Part shown: piece after piece, positions 35,912 to 45,278 of the stretch | Layout: every line of letters begins with the position of its first letter | Numbering within the stretch: the first letter of the stretch is position 1 | NCBI RefSeq assembly: GCF_003855495.1 | Contig: NZ_CP034086.1 | Coordinates: 2,765,501 to 2,829,500, forward strand | Length of the DNA: 64,000 nt | Source: Methylocystis rosea | GTDB lineage: Bacteria; Pseudomonadota; Alphaproteobacteria; Rhizobiales; Beijerinckiaceae | Direction: 5' to 3' | The notes under the pieces: generated by a model | The model's input: the letters and a program-made list of their open reading frames with translations, nothing else | Told to the model about the DNA's origin: nothing | The model's database searches: none | Position numbers and translations under genes: made by a program

Positions 35912-35928
35912 TGCAATCGCGGCGCCAC
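35912..35928 (-). promoter_or_regulatory. Sigma-54 (-24/-12) promoter of the barrel-nasTS operon
   Basis: The minus strand reads GTGGCGCCGCGATTGCA. TGGCGC-N5-TTGCA matches the core TGGCAC-N5-TTGCW with one mismatch and correct spacing. The -12 C is at 35913, placing +1 near 35901, immediately upstream of the leader hairpins. A palindrome TACAGC-TTC-GCTGTA overlaps the upstream side (35930-35944). Confidence 0.7.
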
Positions 35929-35944
35929 CTACAGCGAAGCTGTA

Positions 35945-36661
35945 TGGCGCGCGTCGCTGAGCCGCTCTGGAAGCCAGGCTTTTGCAGGGGTTCGCGCTTG
36001 CACGCGCGCGCTTGCGAAACATTCACGAGGAATTATTCGCGTGGCGCGCTTGCTTGCGAGGCGGCAACGAACGCTGAAAAAATTCGCATTCTGCCGCCAA
36101 CAGCGACAGCCGCTCCGTCCTTGTAGCAGGCGTTTGCCGTGATGACGCGGCCTTCTACATGTCTTCCGTCCGACGTCCGTGTTTGGACAGGGAGGACGCA
36201 ATGAGAGGATGTGAAACTTGTCTCGCGGCCGCCGCCTCAGAAGGCTCGCGATGAACGAGACCAAGAAGAAAGCGCCGACGACCGATCAGCGCGGGCGCCG
36301 ATCCTGCCGTCGCCCCTTCGGGGACCGACGAAGAGGCCGGCGGATTTCCGCCGACGGAGAAGGAGCCGTGCGCTCGCAGTCGAGAAGTCCGCCGGCAAGC
36401 CGCAGACGCCGTCCTAGAAGTAGCTGCCTCCCATAGCGCCGCCGAACGCTCAACTCCCGCGCCCTTCAATGCCGCGAGCGTGGAGTTGATGGTCGATGCC
36501 GGCAGCGGCGCGCCGGTGGGATATTCACCTGCTATGCGCCATTTAGCTGTTTGCTGATGCAGTTGCGCCCGTTCCGACGACACGGATGTGAGCGCATCCA
36601 ACGACGACCTAAAAATCCTAATAGCGCCTTTACATCATTCGCGCGCAAATTGCGGTTCGTG
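35945..36661. other. Region without a convincing gene; small overlapping frames at 36201-36436
   Basis: No frame here shows a known family. The best signal is on the plus strand: GGGAGG sits six bases before an ATG at 36201 that encodes a 17-residue peptide (MRGCETCLAAAASEGSR). Its TGA overlaps an ATG at 36251 (ATGA), which opens a 61-aa Arg-rich frame ending at 36436. A better-looking peptide (GTDEEAGGFPPTEKEP and onward) is in the +1 frame of the same stretch, so a frameshifted gene is possible. The minus-strand frame over the same bases is probably a shadow. I do not count any of these as a gene. Confidence 0.3.
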
Positions 36662-36693
36662 GTTCTCGTTTGACAAAGCATCAAGGCGAGAAC
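36662..36693 (+). promoter_or_regulatory. Candidate promoter/operator of the kdp operon
   Basis: GTTCTCG (36662-36668) and CGAGAAC (36687-36693) form a 7 bp inverted repeat that frames a perfect -35-like TTGACA at 36670-36675. No clear -10 element with normal spacing follows. The position, 25 bp before the first small kdp-linked ORF, makes it a plausible KdpE-controlled promoter or operator. Confidence 0.35.
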
Positions 36694-36717
36694 GCGACAT
36701 TAAAGTGAGATGCGCTC

Positions 36718-36831
36718 ATGCCTCTATCTCTCATAGGCCTAGGCGTCGCGGCCTTTATCTTTGTGATCGCGAACAATCTGGTTCACGAGATGCGCGCGCG
36801 GCGTGCGCGCATTGATTCACGTCGCCGGTAA
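36718..36831 (+). CDS. 37-aa single-span membrane peptide upstream of kdp
   Basis: The frame from the ATG at 36718 reads MPLSLIGLGVAAFIFVIANN, then LVHEMRARRARIDSRRR: a hydrophobic helix followed by a very basic tail, the layout of a small inner-membrane peptide with its C-terminus in the cytoplasm. The ribosome site is weak (GTGAG). It is the first of three short membrane frames that precede kdpA on the same strand. No family is recognised. Confidence 0.45.
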   Translation: MPLSLIGLGVAAFIFVIANNLVHEMRARRARIDSRRR

Positions 36832-36847
36832 GCGCGGAGAGGAACAC

Positions 36848-36931
36848 ATGCTCGATCTTCTGTACGTTGGCCTCGGTCTTTTCCTGTTTGCGATCGTTGG
36901 CGCCTATGCGCGGGCCTGCGGGCGCCTTTAG
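36848..36931 (+). CDS. 27-aa membrane peptide upstream of kdpF
   Basis: The ATG at 36848 follows GGAGAGGA, a strong ribosome site. The product begins MLDLLYVGLGLFLFAIVGAY and ends ARACGRL, one membrane helix with a short basic end. Similar tiny peptides with an R-A-C motif are often seen just before kdpF in proteobacterial kdp operons, usually unannotated. It ends 9 bp before the kdpF ATG. Confidence 0.6.
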   Translation: MLDLLYVGLGLFLFAIVGAYARACGRL

Positions 36932-36940
36932 GAGAACCGC

Positions 36941-37027
36941 ATGTTTGAACCTGTCATCGGACTGATCGTCGCCGTTCTTCTCGGCGCCTATCTCGCCTAT
37001 ACGCTGCTCCATCCCGAAAAATTCTAA
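36941..37027 (+). CDS. kdpF: Potassium-transporting ATPase small subunit KdpF
   Basis: This is a 28-aa membrane peptide starting [20 protein letters not shown] and ending TLLHPEKF, the standard KdpF pattern of one helix ending LL-P-E-K-F. A ribosome site (AGGAGAA) overlaps the stop of the preceding peptide. KdpF stabilises the KdpABC complex. kdpA follows 31 bp downstream. Confidence 0.9.
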   Translation: MFEPVIGLIVAVLLGAYLAYTLLHPEKF

Positions 37028-37058
37028 AGGGAGGCTCGGCATATGCCGGGCGTTCGCC

Positions 37059-38768
37059 ATGACTTCCATTGGGCTGGCGCAAATCGCCATCGTCCTGCTT
37101 GCCGTTATTGTCGCCGCTATTCCGCTCGGCAATTACATAGCCACCGTCTTAGCGGGCGAGCGCAGCCTGCTCTCTCCCGTGCTCTCGCCCCTTGAGCGCG
37201 TCTTCTACAGACTCTCCGGCGTTGATCCAGCGCGGGAGCAAAACTGGCTTGCCTACGCGATGGCGATGCTGGCCTTCAGCGTCGTTGGATTTGCGTCGCT
37301 CTACGCCCTGCAGCGGCTCCAGGCCTATCTGCCGCTCAATCCTCAGGGCTTTAGCGGGGTTCCCGCCGACCTCGCCTTCAACACGTCGATGAGCTTCGTC
37401 ACCAACACCAATTGGCAAAACTACGGCGGCGAGTCGACGATGAGCCACCTGACGCAGATGCTCGGCCTCACCGTGCATAATTTCGCATCCGCCGCCACCG
37501 GCCTTGCGATGGCGTTCGCGTTGGTGCGCGGTTTCTCGCGCGCCGAATCGCCGACCGTCGGCAATTTCTGGGTCGACCTCACCCGTTCGACGCTTTACGT
37601 GCTCCTGCCGCTTTCGATCGTCGTCGCGCTCGCCCTCGTCGCTCTCGGCGTGCCGCAGACGCTTCAGGGTTCGGTCGAAGCGACGACGCTGGAGGGCGCC
37701 AGGCAGATGCTCGCCATAGGCCCGGTCGCCAGCCAGGAGGCGATCAAGGAGCTCGGCACCAATGGCGGCGGCTTCTTCAACGCCAATTCCGCGCATCCTT
37801 TCGAGAGCCCGAACGCCCTTTCCAACATGCTGGAAATCTGGGCTCTGCTTGTCATCCCCTTCGCCACGGCCTTCGCCTTTGGGCGTGCGGTCTTCGACTA
37901 TCGACAAGGTCGCGCGATCGCCATCACGATGATGATCGTGCTCGTCGCGGGCGTATCAGTCGCTTACTGGGCCGAGGCAGGCGGCAATCCGTTGCTGACG
38001 GAGATCGGCGTCGATCCTTCGTCTGGCAATATGGAAGGCAAGGAGGTGCGCTTCGGCCCTGCGATGAGCGCGCTATTTGCCGCGTCGACCACGGGCACGA
38101 GCTGCGGCGCCGTCAACGCCATGCATGACTCGTTCATGCCGCTCGGCGGTCTCGTTCCCTTGTTCAACATGCTCATGGGCAGCATCGCGCCGGGCGGCGT
38201 CGGCGCGGGGCTCTACGGGTTTCTCGTCTTGGCGATCATCGCGGTTTTCATCGCGGGTCTTATGGTCGGCCGCACGCCGGAATATCTCGGCAAGAAGATT
38301 GAGACACGCGAGATGAAGCTCGCGATGCTGGCGGTGCTGATCTATCCGCTCAGCGTTCTTGCCTTCACGGGCGTTTCGGTCATGCTTCAGACGGGGCTCG
38401 CCAGTCTCAACAATGCCGGCCCGCACGGGCTTTCCGAAATCCTTTACGCATTCGCTTCGGCGACGGATAACAACGGATCGGCCTTCGCAGGGCTGACGGG
38501 CAATACGCCTTGGTACAACACGACGCTCGGCGTCGCAATGCTGCTCGGACGCTTCGCCTTCGTCATTCCCGTGTTGGCGATCGCCGGCGCGTTCGCGGCG
38601 AAAAAGAAGGGCGCCGCCTCGGTGGGAACCTTCCCGACGCATGGGCCTCTCTTCATCGGCCTGCTGCTCGGCGTCATCGTCATCCTCTATCTGCTGCAAT
38701 ATTTCCCAGCGCTCGCGCTCGGCCCAATCGTCGAGCATTTCGCGCTGCTTGCAGGAAAAACCTTCTAA
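37059..38768 (+). CDS. kdpA: Potassium-transporting ATPase subunit KdpA
   Basis: This is the K+ channel-like subunit of the high-affinity KdpFABC pump (569 aa, normal length). Ten or so membrane segments are visible, with selectivity-filter-type segments [49 protein letters not shown] and [13 protein letters not shown]. It opens with [20 protein letters not shown]. It sits second in a full kdpFABCDE operon. Confidence 0.98.
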   Translation: MTSIGLAQIAIVLLAVIVAAIPLGNYIATVLAGERSLLSPVLSPLERVFYRLSGVDPAREQNWLAYAMAMLAFSVVGFASLYALQRLQAYLPLNPQGFSGVPADLAFNTSMSFVTNTNWQNYGGESTMSHLTQMLGLTVHNFASAATGLAMAFALVRGFSRAESPTVGNFWVDLTRSTLYVLLPLSIVVALALVALGVPQTLQGSVEATTLEGARQMLAIGPVASQEAIKELGTNGGGFFNANSAHPFESPNALSNMLEIWALLVIPFATAFAFGRAVFDYRQGRAIAITMMIVLVAGVSVAYWAEAGGNPLLTEIGVDPSSGNMEGKEVRFGPAMSALFAASTTGTSCGAVNAMHDSFMPLGGLVPLFNMLMGSIAPGGVGAGLYGFLVLAIIAVFIAGLMVGRTPEYLGKKIETREMKLAMLAVLIYPLSVLAFTGVSVMLQTGLASLNNAGPHGLSEILYAFASATDNNGSAFAGLTGNTPWYNTTLGVAMLLGRFAFVIPVLAIAGAFAAKKKGAASVGTFPTHGPLFIGLLLGVIVILYLLQYFPALALGPIVEHFALLAGKTF

Positions 38769-38780
38769 GGAGCATGTCAG

Positions 38781-40829
38781 ATGTCGCATAAAGTGGCCGC
38801 TCCCGGTCTGTTCGACGCCGCGATCACAAAGCGCGCCGCCGTCGACGCCTTCAGGAAGCTCGATCCGAGACGCCTTGCGCGCAATCCAGTGATCTTCGTC
38901 ACAGAAGCCGTGTCGGCGGTGGTCACGGCGTTCTTTGTGCGCGATCTCCTCGCGCAGAATGGCGCCGCCTTTTTCTCTGGCCAGATCGCCGCCTGGCTGT
39001 GGTTCACGGTGCTCTTCGCCAATTTCGCCGAAGCGGTGGCGGAGGGACGCGGCAAGGCGCAAGCGGACGCTTTGCGTAAGACGCGTAGCGATTCACGCGC
39101 CAAGCGGCTGATCGATCCGCAAGACAAGAGCGGGATGAAGGACGTCTATGAAGGCGTTTCGGCGCTCGATCTCAAGCTCGGCGACGTGGTGCTGGTCGAA
39201 GCGGGTGACCTCATCCCCGGCGATGGCGAAGTGATTGAAGGCGTCGCCTCGGTCAACGAGTCCGCGATCACAGGCGAGTCCGCGCCGGTCATCCGCGAGG
39301 CGGGAGGCGACCGGTCAGCCGTGACCGGCGGCACGACGGTTCTCTCCGACTGGATCAAGGTGAAGATCACCGCCGCGCCGGGTTCAACCTTCATCGATCG
39401 GATGATCGCGCTCGTCGAGGGCGCGCAGCGGCAAAAAACGCCGAACGAACTCGCGCTGTCGATTCTTCTGTCCGGGCTGACGATCATTTTCTTGATCGTC
39501 TGCGTGACGCTTTGGCCGCTCGCGATCTACTCCGGCGCGGCGATTTCGGTCACCGTGCTGATCGCGCTGCTCGTCTGTCTGATCCCGACGACGATCGGCG
39601 GACTCTTGTCGGCGATCGGCATCGCCGGCATGGACCGGCTGATCCGCTTCAACGTCATCGCCACCTCCGGACGCGCCGTGGAGGCGGCGGGCGACGTCGA
39701 CACGCTGCTTCTCGACAAGACCGGAACGATCACTTTCGGCAATCGCATGGCGGATGAGTTCATTCCTGTCGAGGGCGTCTCCGAGCGCGCGTTTGGAGAA
39801 GCCGCTCTGCTTGCCTCGCTGGCGGATGAAACGCCGGAGGGGCGCTCGATCGTCGCTTTTGCGAAAAGCACGCTTGGCTTTTCGACGCCCGATCTCGGCC
39901 AGGAAGCTCAGATCGTTCCCTTTTCCGCGCACACGCGCATTTCCGGAGTCGATCTTCCCGGACGGATGCTGCGCAAGGGCGCCGTCGACGCCGTGGCCGC
40001 ACAAGTCAAGTCCGTTCCTGTCGATTTCGAACGCGCCGTCGAACGGATTTCGCGCGCCGGCGGCACGCCTCTGGCCGTTTCGGAAAACGGCAGGCTGCTG
40101 GGGGTCATTCAGCTCAAAGACATCATCAAGCCCGACATCAAGTCACGCTTTGCAGCCTTGCGCGCGATGGGCGTCAAGACGGTGATGGTCACCGGCGACA
40201 ATCCGATCACCGCCGCGGCGATCGCCGGAGAAGCGGGAGTCGACGATTTCATCGCGCAAGCCAAGCCCGAGGATAAACTCGCCTATATCCGTAAGGAGCA
40301 GCAGGGCGGCCGCCTGATCGCCATGTGCGGCGACGGCACCAATGACGCGCCGGCGCTCGCTCAGGCCGACGTTGGCGTCGCCATGCAGACGGGCACCCAG
40401 GCGGCGCGCGAAGCCGGCAATATGGTCGACCTCGACAGCGATCCGACGAAACTCATCGAGATCGTCGCGATCGGCAAACAGCTGCTGATGACGCGCGGGT
40501 CGCTGACGACCTTCTCGATCGCCAATGACGTCGCCAAATATTTCGCGATCATTCCGGCGCTGTTTGTCGTCGCCTATCCCGAACTGGAGGCGATCAACAT
40601 TATGAAGCTCGCCTCGCCGCAGTCGGCCATCCTCTCGGCGGTGATCTTCAACGCGCTCATCATTATCGCGCTCATCCCGCTCGCGCTGAAGGGCGTCCCG
40701 TACCGGCCCGTGGGCGCCGCCGCTTTGTTGCGACGAAATCTGCTGATCTATGGGCTCGGCGGTCTGATCGCGCCCTTCATCGGCATCAAGCTTATCGATC
40801 TCGCCGTCTCGGCCGTTCATCTCGCGTAA
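38781..40829 (+). CDS. kdpB: Potassium-transporting ATPase ATP-binding subunit KdpB
   Basis: This is the P-type ATPase subunit of Kdp (682 aa). Visible are the actuator motif TGESAPV, the phosphorylation site [12 protein letters not shown] with Asp312, the nucleotide-binding KGAVDAV, and the hinge [20 protein letters not shown] with [20 protein letters not shown]. It hydrolyses ATP to drive K+ uptake through KdpA. The gap to kdpA is 12 bp, with AAGGAG before the ATG. Confidence 0.98.
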   Translation: MSHKVAAPGLFDAAITKRAAVDAFRKLDPRRLARNPVIFVTEAVSAVVTAFFVRDLLAQNGAAFFSGQIAAWLWFTVLFANFAEAVAEGRGKAQADALRKTRSDSRAKRLIDPQDKSGMKDVYEGVSALDLKLGDVVLVEAGDLIPGDGEVIEGVASVNESAITGESAPVIREAGGDRSAVTGGTTVLSDWIKVKITAAPGSTFIDRMIALVEGAQRQKTPNELALSILLSGLTIIFLIVCVTLWPLAIYSGAAISVTVLIALLVCLIPTTIGGLLSAIGIAGMDRLIRFNVIATSGRAVEAAGDVDTLLLDKTGTITFGNRMADEFIPVEGVSERAFGEAALLASLADETPEGRSIVAFAKSTLGFSTPDLGQEAQIVPFSAHTRISGVDLPGRMLRKGAVDAVAAQVKSVPVDFERAVERISRAGGTPLAVSENGRLLGVIQLKDIIKPDIKSRFAALRAMGVKTVMVTGDNPITAAAIAGEAGVDDFIAQAKPEDKLAYIRKEQQGGRLIAMCGDGTNDAPALAQADVGVAMQTGTQAAREAGNMVDLDSDPTKLIEIVAIGKQLLMTRGSLTTFSIANDVAKYFAIIPALFVVAYPELEAINIMKLASPQSAILSAVIFNALIIIALIPLALKGVPYRPVGAAALLRRNLLIYGLGGLIAPFIGIKLIDLAVSAVHLA

Positions 40830-40840
40830 GGAGCCCTCAG

Positions 40841-41440
40841 ATGCTCTCCCAAATTCGTCCGGCGATCGTCATGATCGTTCTTTTCACCGCGCTGACCGGA
40901 ATCGTCTATCCGCTGGCGATCACCGGCGTTGCGCAACTCGCCCTGCCGACGCAGGCGAATGGAAGCGTGATCGAACGCGACGGAACAGTGGTCGGCTCGG
41001 CGCTGATCGGACAAAACTTTGCCTCCGATCGCTATTTTCATGGCCGACCCTCGGCGACGACAGGCCCCGACCCAGCTGATCCTTCGAAGACCGTCGATGC
41101 GCCCTACAACGCATCAAACTCGATGGGCTCCAATCTCGGGCCGACGTCGAAGAAGCTTGTCGACCGCGTCAATGCGACGATCGAGGCGGAATTCGCCGCC
41201 GGCCGCGTCGACGTCGTCGCCGCCGACGCCGCGACGACATCCGCCTCCGGCCTCGATCCGCATATTTCGCCGCAGTTCGCGCTGGCGCAGGCGGGGGCCG
41301 TCGCCAAGGCGCGCAATCTCAGTGAGTCGCAAGTGCGCGCCGTTGTCGAAGCGAATCTCGAAGGGCGCGTTCTTGGCGTGATCGGCGAGCCGCGTGTAAA
41401 TGTGCTCTTGCTGAATTTGGCTCTTGATCGCTTACACTAG
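40841..41440 (+). CDS. kdpC: Potassium-transporting ATPase subunit KdpC
   Basis: This 199-aa protein has one N-terminal membrane helix ([20 protein letters not shown]) and a periplasmic domain with [31 protein letters not shown] and [20 protein letters not shown], the family motifs. KdpC holds KdpA and KdpB together and raises K+ affinity. It lies 11 bp after kdpB. Confidence 0.97.
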   Translation: MLSQIRPAIVMIVLFTALTGIVYPLAITGVAQLALPTQANGSVIERDGTVVGSALIGQNFASDRYFHGRPSATTGPDPADPSKTVDAPYNASNSMGSNLGPTSKKLVDRVNATIEAEFAAGRVDVVAADAATTSASGLDPHISPQFALAQAGAVAKARNLSESQVRAVVEANLEGRVLGVIGEPRVNVLLLNLALDRLH

Positions 41441-41467
41441 AGGTGACGCCCAAGAAGGTAGACGTCT

Positions 41468-44167
41468 TTGGCCCGCGACGACGGAGACTTCGACCGCCGA
41501 CCCGACCCCGATGCCCTCCTTGCCCTGAGCGACAAGGAGAGCAAAGGGAAGCTTTGCGTGTTCCTCGGCGCCGCGCCCGGCGTCGGCAAAACCTACGCGA
41601 TGCTGGCGCGCGCGCAAACGGCCAAGGCTGAGGGCGTCGATGTTGTCGTAGGCGTAGCGGAGACGCATGGGCGCTCTGAGACGCAAGCGCTCCTCAACGG
41701 TCTTGAGACGCTGCCTCGTCGCAAATGCGAATACCGCGGTCGGATCATCGAGGAATTCGACATAGACGCGGCGGTGGCGCGAAAGCCTCAGCTCATCCTT
41801 ATCGACGAACTCGCGCACACCAATGCGCCAGATAGCCGGCACCCCAAACGCTGGCAGGATGTCGAAGAGCTGCTCGACGCCGGCATCGACGTCTGGTCGA
41901 CGCTCAATGTCCAGCATCTTGAAAGCCTCGCCGACGTCGTTTCCCGCGTGACCGGCGTCGCGGTGCGAGAGACCGTTCCGGATCGAGTCCTGCAGAAAGC
42001 TGCGGACGTTATTCTCGTCGACGTCACGCCAGACGAACTGCTCCAGAGACTGAAGGACGGCAAGGTCTATGTTCCCGAGACCGCGAAGCGCGCGACGCAG
42101 AATTTTTTCACGCCGCGCAATCTCACGGCCTTGCGCGAACTTGCGCTGCGGCGAACGGCAGAACGCGTCGACGACCAAATGGTCGATTTCCTTCGCCAAG
42201 GAGCGATCGAAGGCCCCTGGGCGACGGCGGAACGCTTACTGGTTTGCGTTGGTCGTGATGCAAAGTCCGAGGAGGTGGTTCGCGCTGGCGCACGACTGGC
42301 GACAGGCCTTAACGCGACATGGATCGCGCTTTATGTTGAGCGCGCCGGACAGGACGAACAATCCGCGGAGGTGGTAAGAAATGTCGATCGGTCGTTGCAG
42401 CTGGCGGAGCGGCTTGGAGCGGAGATCGCGCGCATCTCGGGAGACGACCTCGCCGGCGAAGTGCTGCGATTTGCAAGACGCGAAAATATTACGCAGATTG
42501 TGCTCGGCCGTTCGCCAGCTCGGCCCTTCGCCCGAATCATGCGACGTTCCCTGACCGACGAAATTCTTCGGCAATCGACGGATATCGCGGTTCACGTCGT
42601 CGTCCAGGAGGATGGCGCGCTTCAAGCGAGACGCGCGCCGAAATTGCCGACCCTGTCAGAGACGTGGCTTGGGGTCGGCGGCGCCGCAGTGTCGGTCACG
42701 ATTACGGTGATGGTTGGATATGTGCTCGACCGCTGGCTCGGTCTTGCCAATCCCTCGGTGATCTTCCTCCTTCCGGTCGTGCTTTGCGCCGTCGGCTTGG
42801 GGATGTGGTCCGCGATCATGGCCGCGGTTCTTTCCTTTCTCGCCTGCGACTTTTTCTTTTTCAATCCGCGCTACGAACTCACCATTTCCCAACCGCAGGA
42901 ATTTCTTTCGCTCCTTGTCGCGCTGGTCGTCGCCGTCATAACGGCAATGCTCGCGAGCAAGATGCGCAACTACGCAAAGAACATGCGCCAGCGGTCTCAG
43001 GCGATGCAGTCGCTGTTTGAATTTTCTCGCAAGCTTTCGACGATAACGACGCTCGACGACATTCTCTGGGTGTCGGCTTCTCAAATTCAGAAAGCCGGCG
43101 GCGTATCCTGCGTTGTGCTGCTGATGCCGGAAGAGACCGGTTTGAGACTGGCTGCCGCCTGGCCGCCGGTTGATCAAATGGACGCCGGCGAACTCGCCGC
43201 CGCGCGATGGGCGCTGGAGAAAGCCGAGCCCGCCGGCTGGCGGACGGATACGCTGCCGAATGTGCGTTTCCAATTCCGGCCTCTCACGACGGCGCGCGGC
43301 GTCGTCGCCGTTTGCGGGATCGAGCCTAAGACGCCTCAGGAACCGTTCTCGGCTGCCACGGAAAGCACGATTGCGGCGCTGATTGAACAGACGGCGATTG
43401 CGATCGACCGATCGATGCTCGTCGGCGACTCGGTCAAGGCGGCGGCTCTCGAAGAGAATGAAAAGCTGCGGACGATTCTGCTGTCCGCCCTCTCGCATGA
43501 TCTCCGCACGCCGCTCACTTCGATCACCGGCGCCGTGACGAGCCTGCGCGAGCTTGGCGAGAAGCTCTCGCCCGAAGATCGCAAAGACCTTCTCCTCTCG
43601 ATCGAGGAAGAGGCCGGACGTCTATCGCGCTTCATCGCCAATCTGCTGGACATGTCGCGTATCGAGTCCGGCGGTCTGTCGCCGCGCAGCGATCTCGTCA
43701 ATGTGGCCGACGTCATCCGCAACGTCTTGGAAAGATCTCGAAAAACGTTCTCCGGAAAAGACACGTCCATCAGCATCGCGCCGGACTTGCCGCCTATCCG
43801 AGGCGACGCCAATCTCCTGGGTCAGGTCTTGTTCAACTTGATCGACAATGCGCATAAATATGGCGGTCCGACCGGCGTGATTATTCATGCGCGGCGGGAG
43901 GGCGCTGACGTGGTCATCACCGTGACGGACGAAGGGCCTGGCGTGAAGGCGGCGGACCTCGAACGCATCTTCGAAAAATTCTATCGGAGCGGGCGCGTGG
44001 ATGGCCGCAAGGCTGGAACCGGGCTCGGACTCTCGATCTGTCGCGGACTCGTCAAAGCCATGGGCGGAACCATCGTCGCTCAGAGCCCTGCCGTTCGGCG
44101 ACGCGGGACAAGGATCATCATGCGCTTCCCTGCCGCAAGCCTGTCGAAGCAGGGTGTTGCGGCATGA
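41468..44167 (+). CDS. kdpD: Osmosensitive K+ channel sensor histidine kinase KdpD
   Basis: This 899-aa protein has the full KdpD order: N-terminal KdpD domain with Walker A GAAPGVGKTYAML and LIDELAHTNAPDSRHPKRWQ, a USP-like domain (about 250-375), four membrane segments (DUF4118, about 405-500), a GAF-like domain (about 520-650), HisKA with LLSALSHDLRTPLTSITGAV (His677) and a HATPase domain (LFNLIDNAHKYGG, TDEGPGVKAADLERIFEKFY, GTGLGLSICRGLV). It senses low K+ or osmotic stress and phosphorylates KdpE. The start is a TTG at 41468 preceded by AAGAAGG; no better start is near. It overlaps kdpE by 4 bp. Confidence 0.97.
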   Translation: MARDDGDFDRRPDPDALLALSDKESKGKLCVFLGAAPGVGKTYAMLARAQTAKAEGVDVVVGVAETHGRSETQALLNGLETLPRRKCEYRGRIIEEFDIDAAVARKPQLILIDELAHTNAPDSRHPKRWQDVEELLDAGIDVWSTLNVQHLESLADVVSRVTGVAVRETVPDRVLQKAADVILVDVTPDELLQRLKDGKVYVPETAKRATQNFFTPRNLTALRELALRRTAERVDDQMVDFLRQGAIEGPWATAERLLVCVGRDAKSEEVVRAGARLATGLNATWIALYVERAGQDEQSAEVVRNVDRSLQLAERLGAEIARISGDDLAGEVLRFARRENITQIVLGRSPARPFARIMRRSLTDEILRQSTDIAVHVVVQEDGALQARRAPKLPTLSETWLGVGGAAVSVTITVMVGYVLDRWLGLANPSVIFLLPVVLCAVGLGMWSAIMAAVLSFLACDFFFFNPRYELTISQPQEFLSLLVALVVAVITAMLASKMRNYAKNMRQRSQAMQSLFEFSRKLSTITTLDDILWVSASQIQKAGGVSCVVLLMPEETGLRLAAAWPPVDQMDAGELAAARWALEKAEPAGWRTDTLPNVRFQFRPLTTARGVVAVCGIEPKTPQEPFSAATESTIAALIEQTAIAIDRSMLVGDSVKAAALEENEKLRTILLSALSHDLRTPLTSITGAVTSLRELGEKLSPEDRKDLLLSIEEEAGRLSRFIANLLDMSRIESGGLSPRSDLVNVADVIRNVLERSRKTFSGKDTSISIAPDLPPIRGDANLLGQVLFNLIDNAHKYGGPTGVIIHARREGADVVITVTDEGPGVKAADLERIFEKFYRSGRVDGRKAGTGLGLSICRGLVKAMGGTIVAQSPAVRRRGTRIIMRFPAASLSKQGVAA

Positions 44168-44856
44168 GCGGCGAGAGCGTTCTTGTCGTTGACGATGAAC
44201 CTCAAATACAGCGCGTGTTGCGGCCGTCGCTGACGGCGAGCGGCTACGAGGTCATAGAAGCGGCGACAGGCCGCGAGGCGCTGGCCGCCGTATCGGCCAA
44301 TTCGCCCGATCTCATCATCCTCGATCTTGGTCTTCCCGACATGGACGGCAAAGAAGTGCTGCGAAAGTTGCGAATCATCACGCGAACGCCGGTGATTGTT
44401 CTCTCGGCGCGCGATCGTGAATCGGAGAAGATTGCAGCGCTCGACCTTGGCGCCGACGACTATGTCGAGAAGCCGTTTGCGATGGGAGAGCTGCTGGCGC
44501 GCATGCGCACGGCCTTACGTCACTCGCAGGATACGGCGACCTCCGAATCCGAACGCGTCATCGCCAACGGGCTCGTCGTAAATCTGAATAAGCGAAACGT
44601 CGCAAAAAACGGCGCGCCGGTAAAACTGACGCCGAAGGAATTCGAGCTCCTCGCCTTTCTCGCGCGACACGCCGGCCGGCCTTTGATGCACCGAGAAATC
44701 TTGAAAGCGGTTTGGGGGCCGGCGCATCAGAACGACAGCCAATATCTGCGCGTATTCATCGGCCAGCTACGGGCGAAGATAGAGGAAAACCCCGCAACGC
44801 CCACAATCATCGTGACCGAGCCCGGCGTCGGCTACCGATTTATCGAGATCGAATAG
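44164..44856 (+). CDS. kdpE: Response regulator KdpE (OmpR family)
   Basis: This is a 230-aa two-domain regulator: receiver (VLVVDDEPQIQRVLR, LIILDLGLPDMDG with phospho-acceptor Asp54, Lys in YVEKPF) and winged-helix DNA-binding domain (LTPKEFELLAFLARHAGRPL, YLRVFIGQLRAKIEENPATP, TEPGVGYRF). It activates kdpFABC when phosphorylated by KdpD. The ATG overlaps the kdpD stop (ATGA). It is the last gene of the operon; the 154 bp to the tRNA gene are AT-rich with no clear terminator. Confidence 0.97.
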   Translation: MSGESVLVVDDEPQIQRVLRPSLTASGYEVIEAATGREALAAVSANSPDLIILDLGLPDMDGKEVLRKLRIITRTPVIVLSARDRESEKIAALDLGADDYVEKPFAMGELLARMRTALRHSQDTATSESERVIANGLVVNLNKRNVAKNGAPVKLTPKEFELLAFLARHAGRPLMHREILKAVWGPAHQNDSQYLRVFIGQLRAKIEENPATPTIIVTEPGVGYRFIEIE

Positions 44857-45010
44857 GATGATTTTTGTCTGACCGGCGGGCATCAGCGCAATACCAATGA
44901 ATAAACCAACAATCGGCAGGATACCTGCGAAGGCGTCGGGCCGCTATTTCAATAAAACTCTTTGATTTATCGTTGGTTTCGATAATTTTCGACGACGATA
45001 GCCTTTGATT

Positions 45011-45095
45011 TGGTGCCCAGGAGAGGACTCGAACCTCCACGGCTTTCACCACTGGTACCTGAAACCAGCGCGTCTACCAATTCCGCCACCTGGGC
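45011..45095 (-). tRNA. tRNA-Leu (anticodon CAG)
   Basis: The minus strand gives an 85-nt tRNA with encoded CCA. The acceptor arms GCCCAGG and CCTGGGC pair perfectly, the D arm is GGCGGAATTGGTAGACGC, and the anticodon stem CTGGT/ACCAG carries the loop TTCAGGT with CAG. A long variable arm typical of leucine tRNAs (TGGTGAAAGCCGTG) follows, then the T arm GGTTCGAGTCC. It stands alone between kdpE and an NDUFA9-like gene. I see no integrase or duplicated tRNA end that would suggest use as an attachment site. Confidence 0.97.
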
Positions 45096-45278
45096 TTAGA
45101 GCGCGTCTCATAGGGGCAGCGGACGCCTCGTGTCAATGCGCGCTTTATGCAAAACCACATGGCCGCCCAGGTTGCGGCGGCGCCAGCTCGCGCATTTCCT
45201 TCGTCGTCAAATTTCGCTAGAGCCATAGCGACCATTTTTCCGGCGAGAGCCGGCGCGGCGCAAGCGGAGCAAATCGCA

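Noticed and set aside
36061-36120. Sigma-54-like TTGGCGGCAGAATGCGA on the minus strand upstream of the barrel gene
   Set aside because: The GG-to-GC spacing is one base short, while the site at 35912-35928 fits with correct spacing and is closer to the leader hairpins.
36155-36601. 148-residue minus-strand frame before kdp
   Set aside because: Low complexity, no ribosome site, and it lies opposite the small plus-strand frames that do have one. It could not be assigned to any family.
45011-45278. tRNA-Leu as the attachment site of a mobile element
   Set aside because: No integrase, no repeated tRNA 3' end and ordinary chromosomal genes on both sides.
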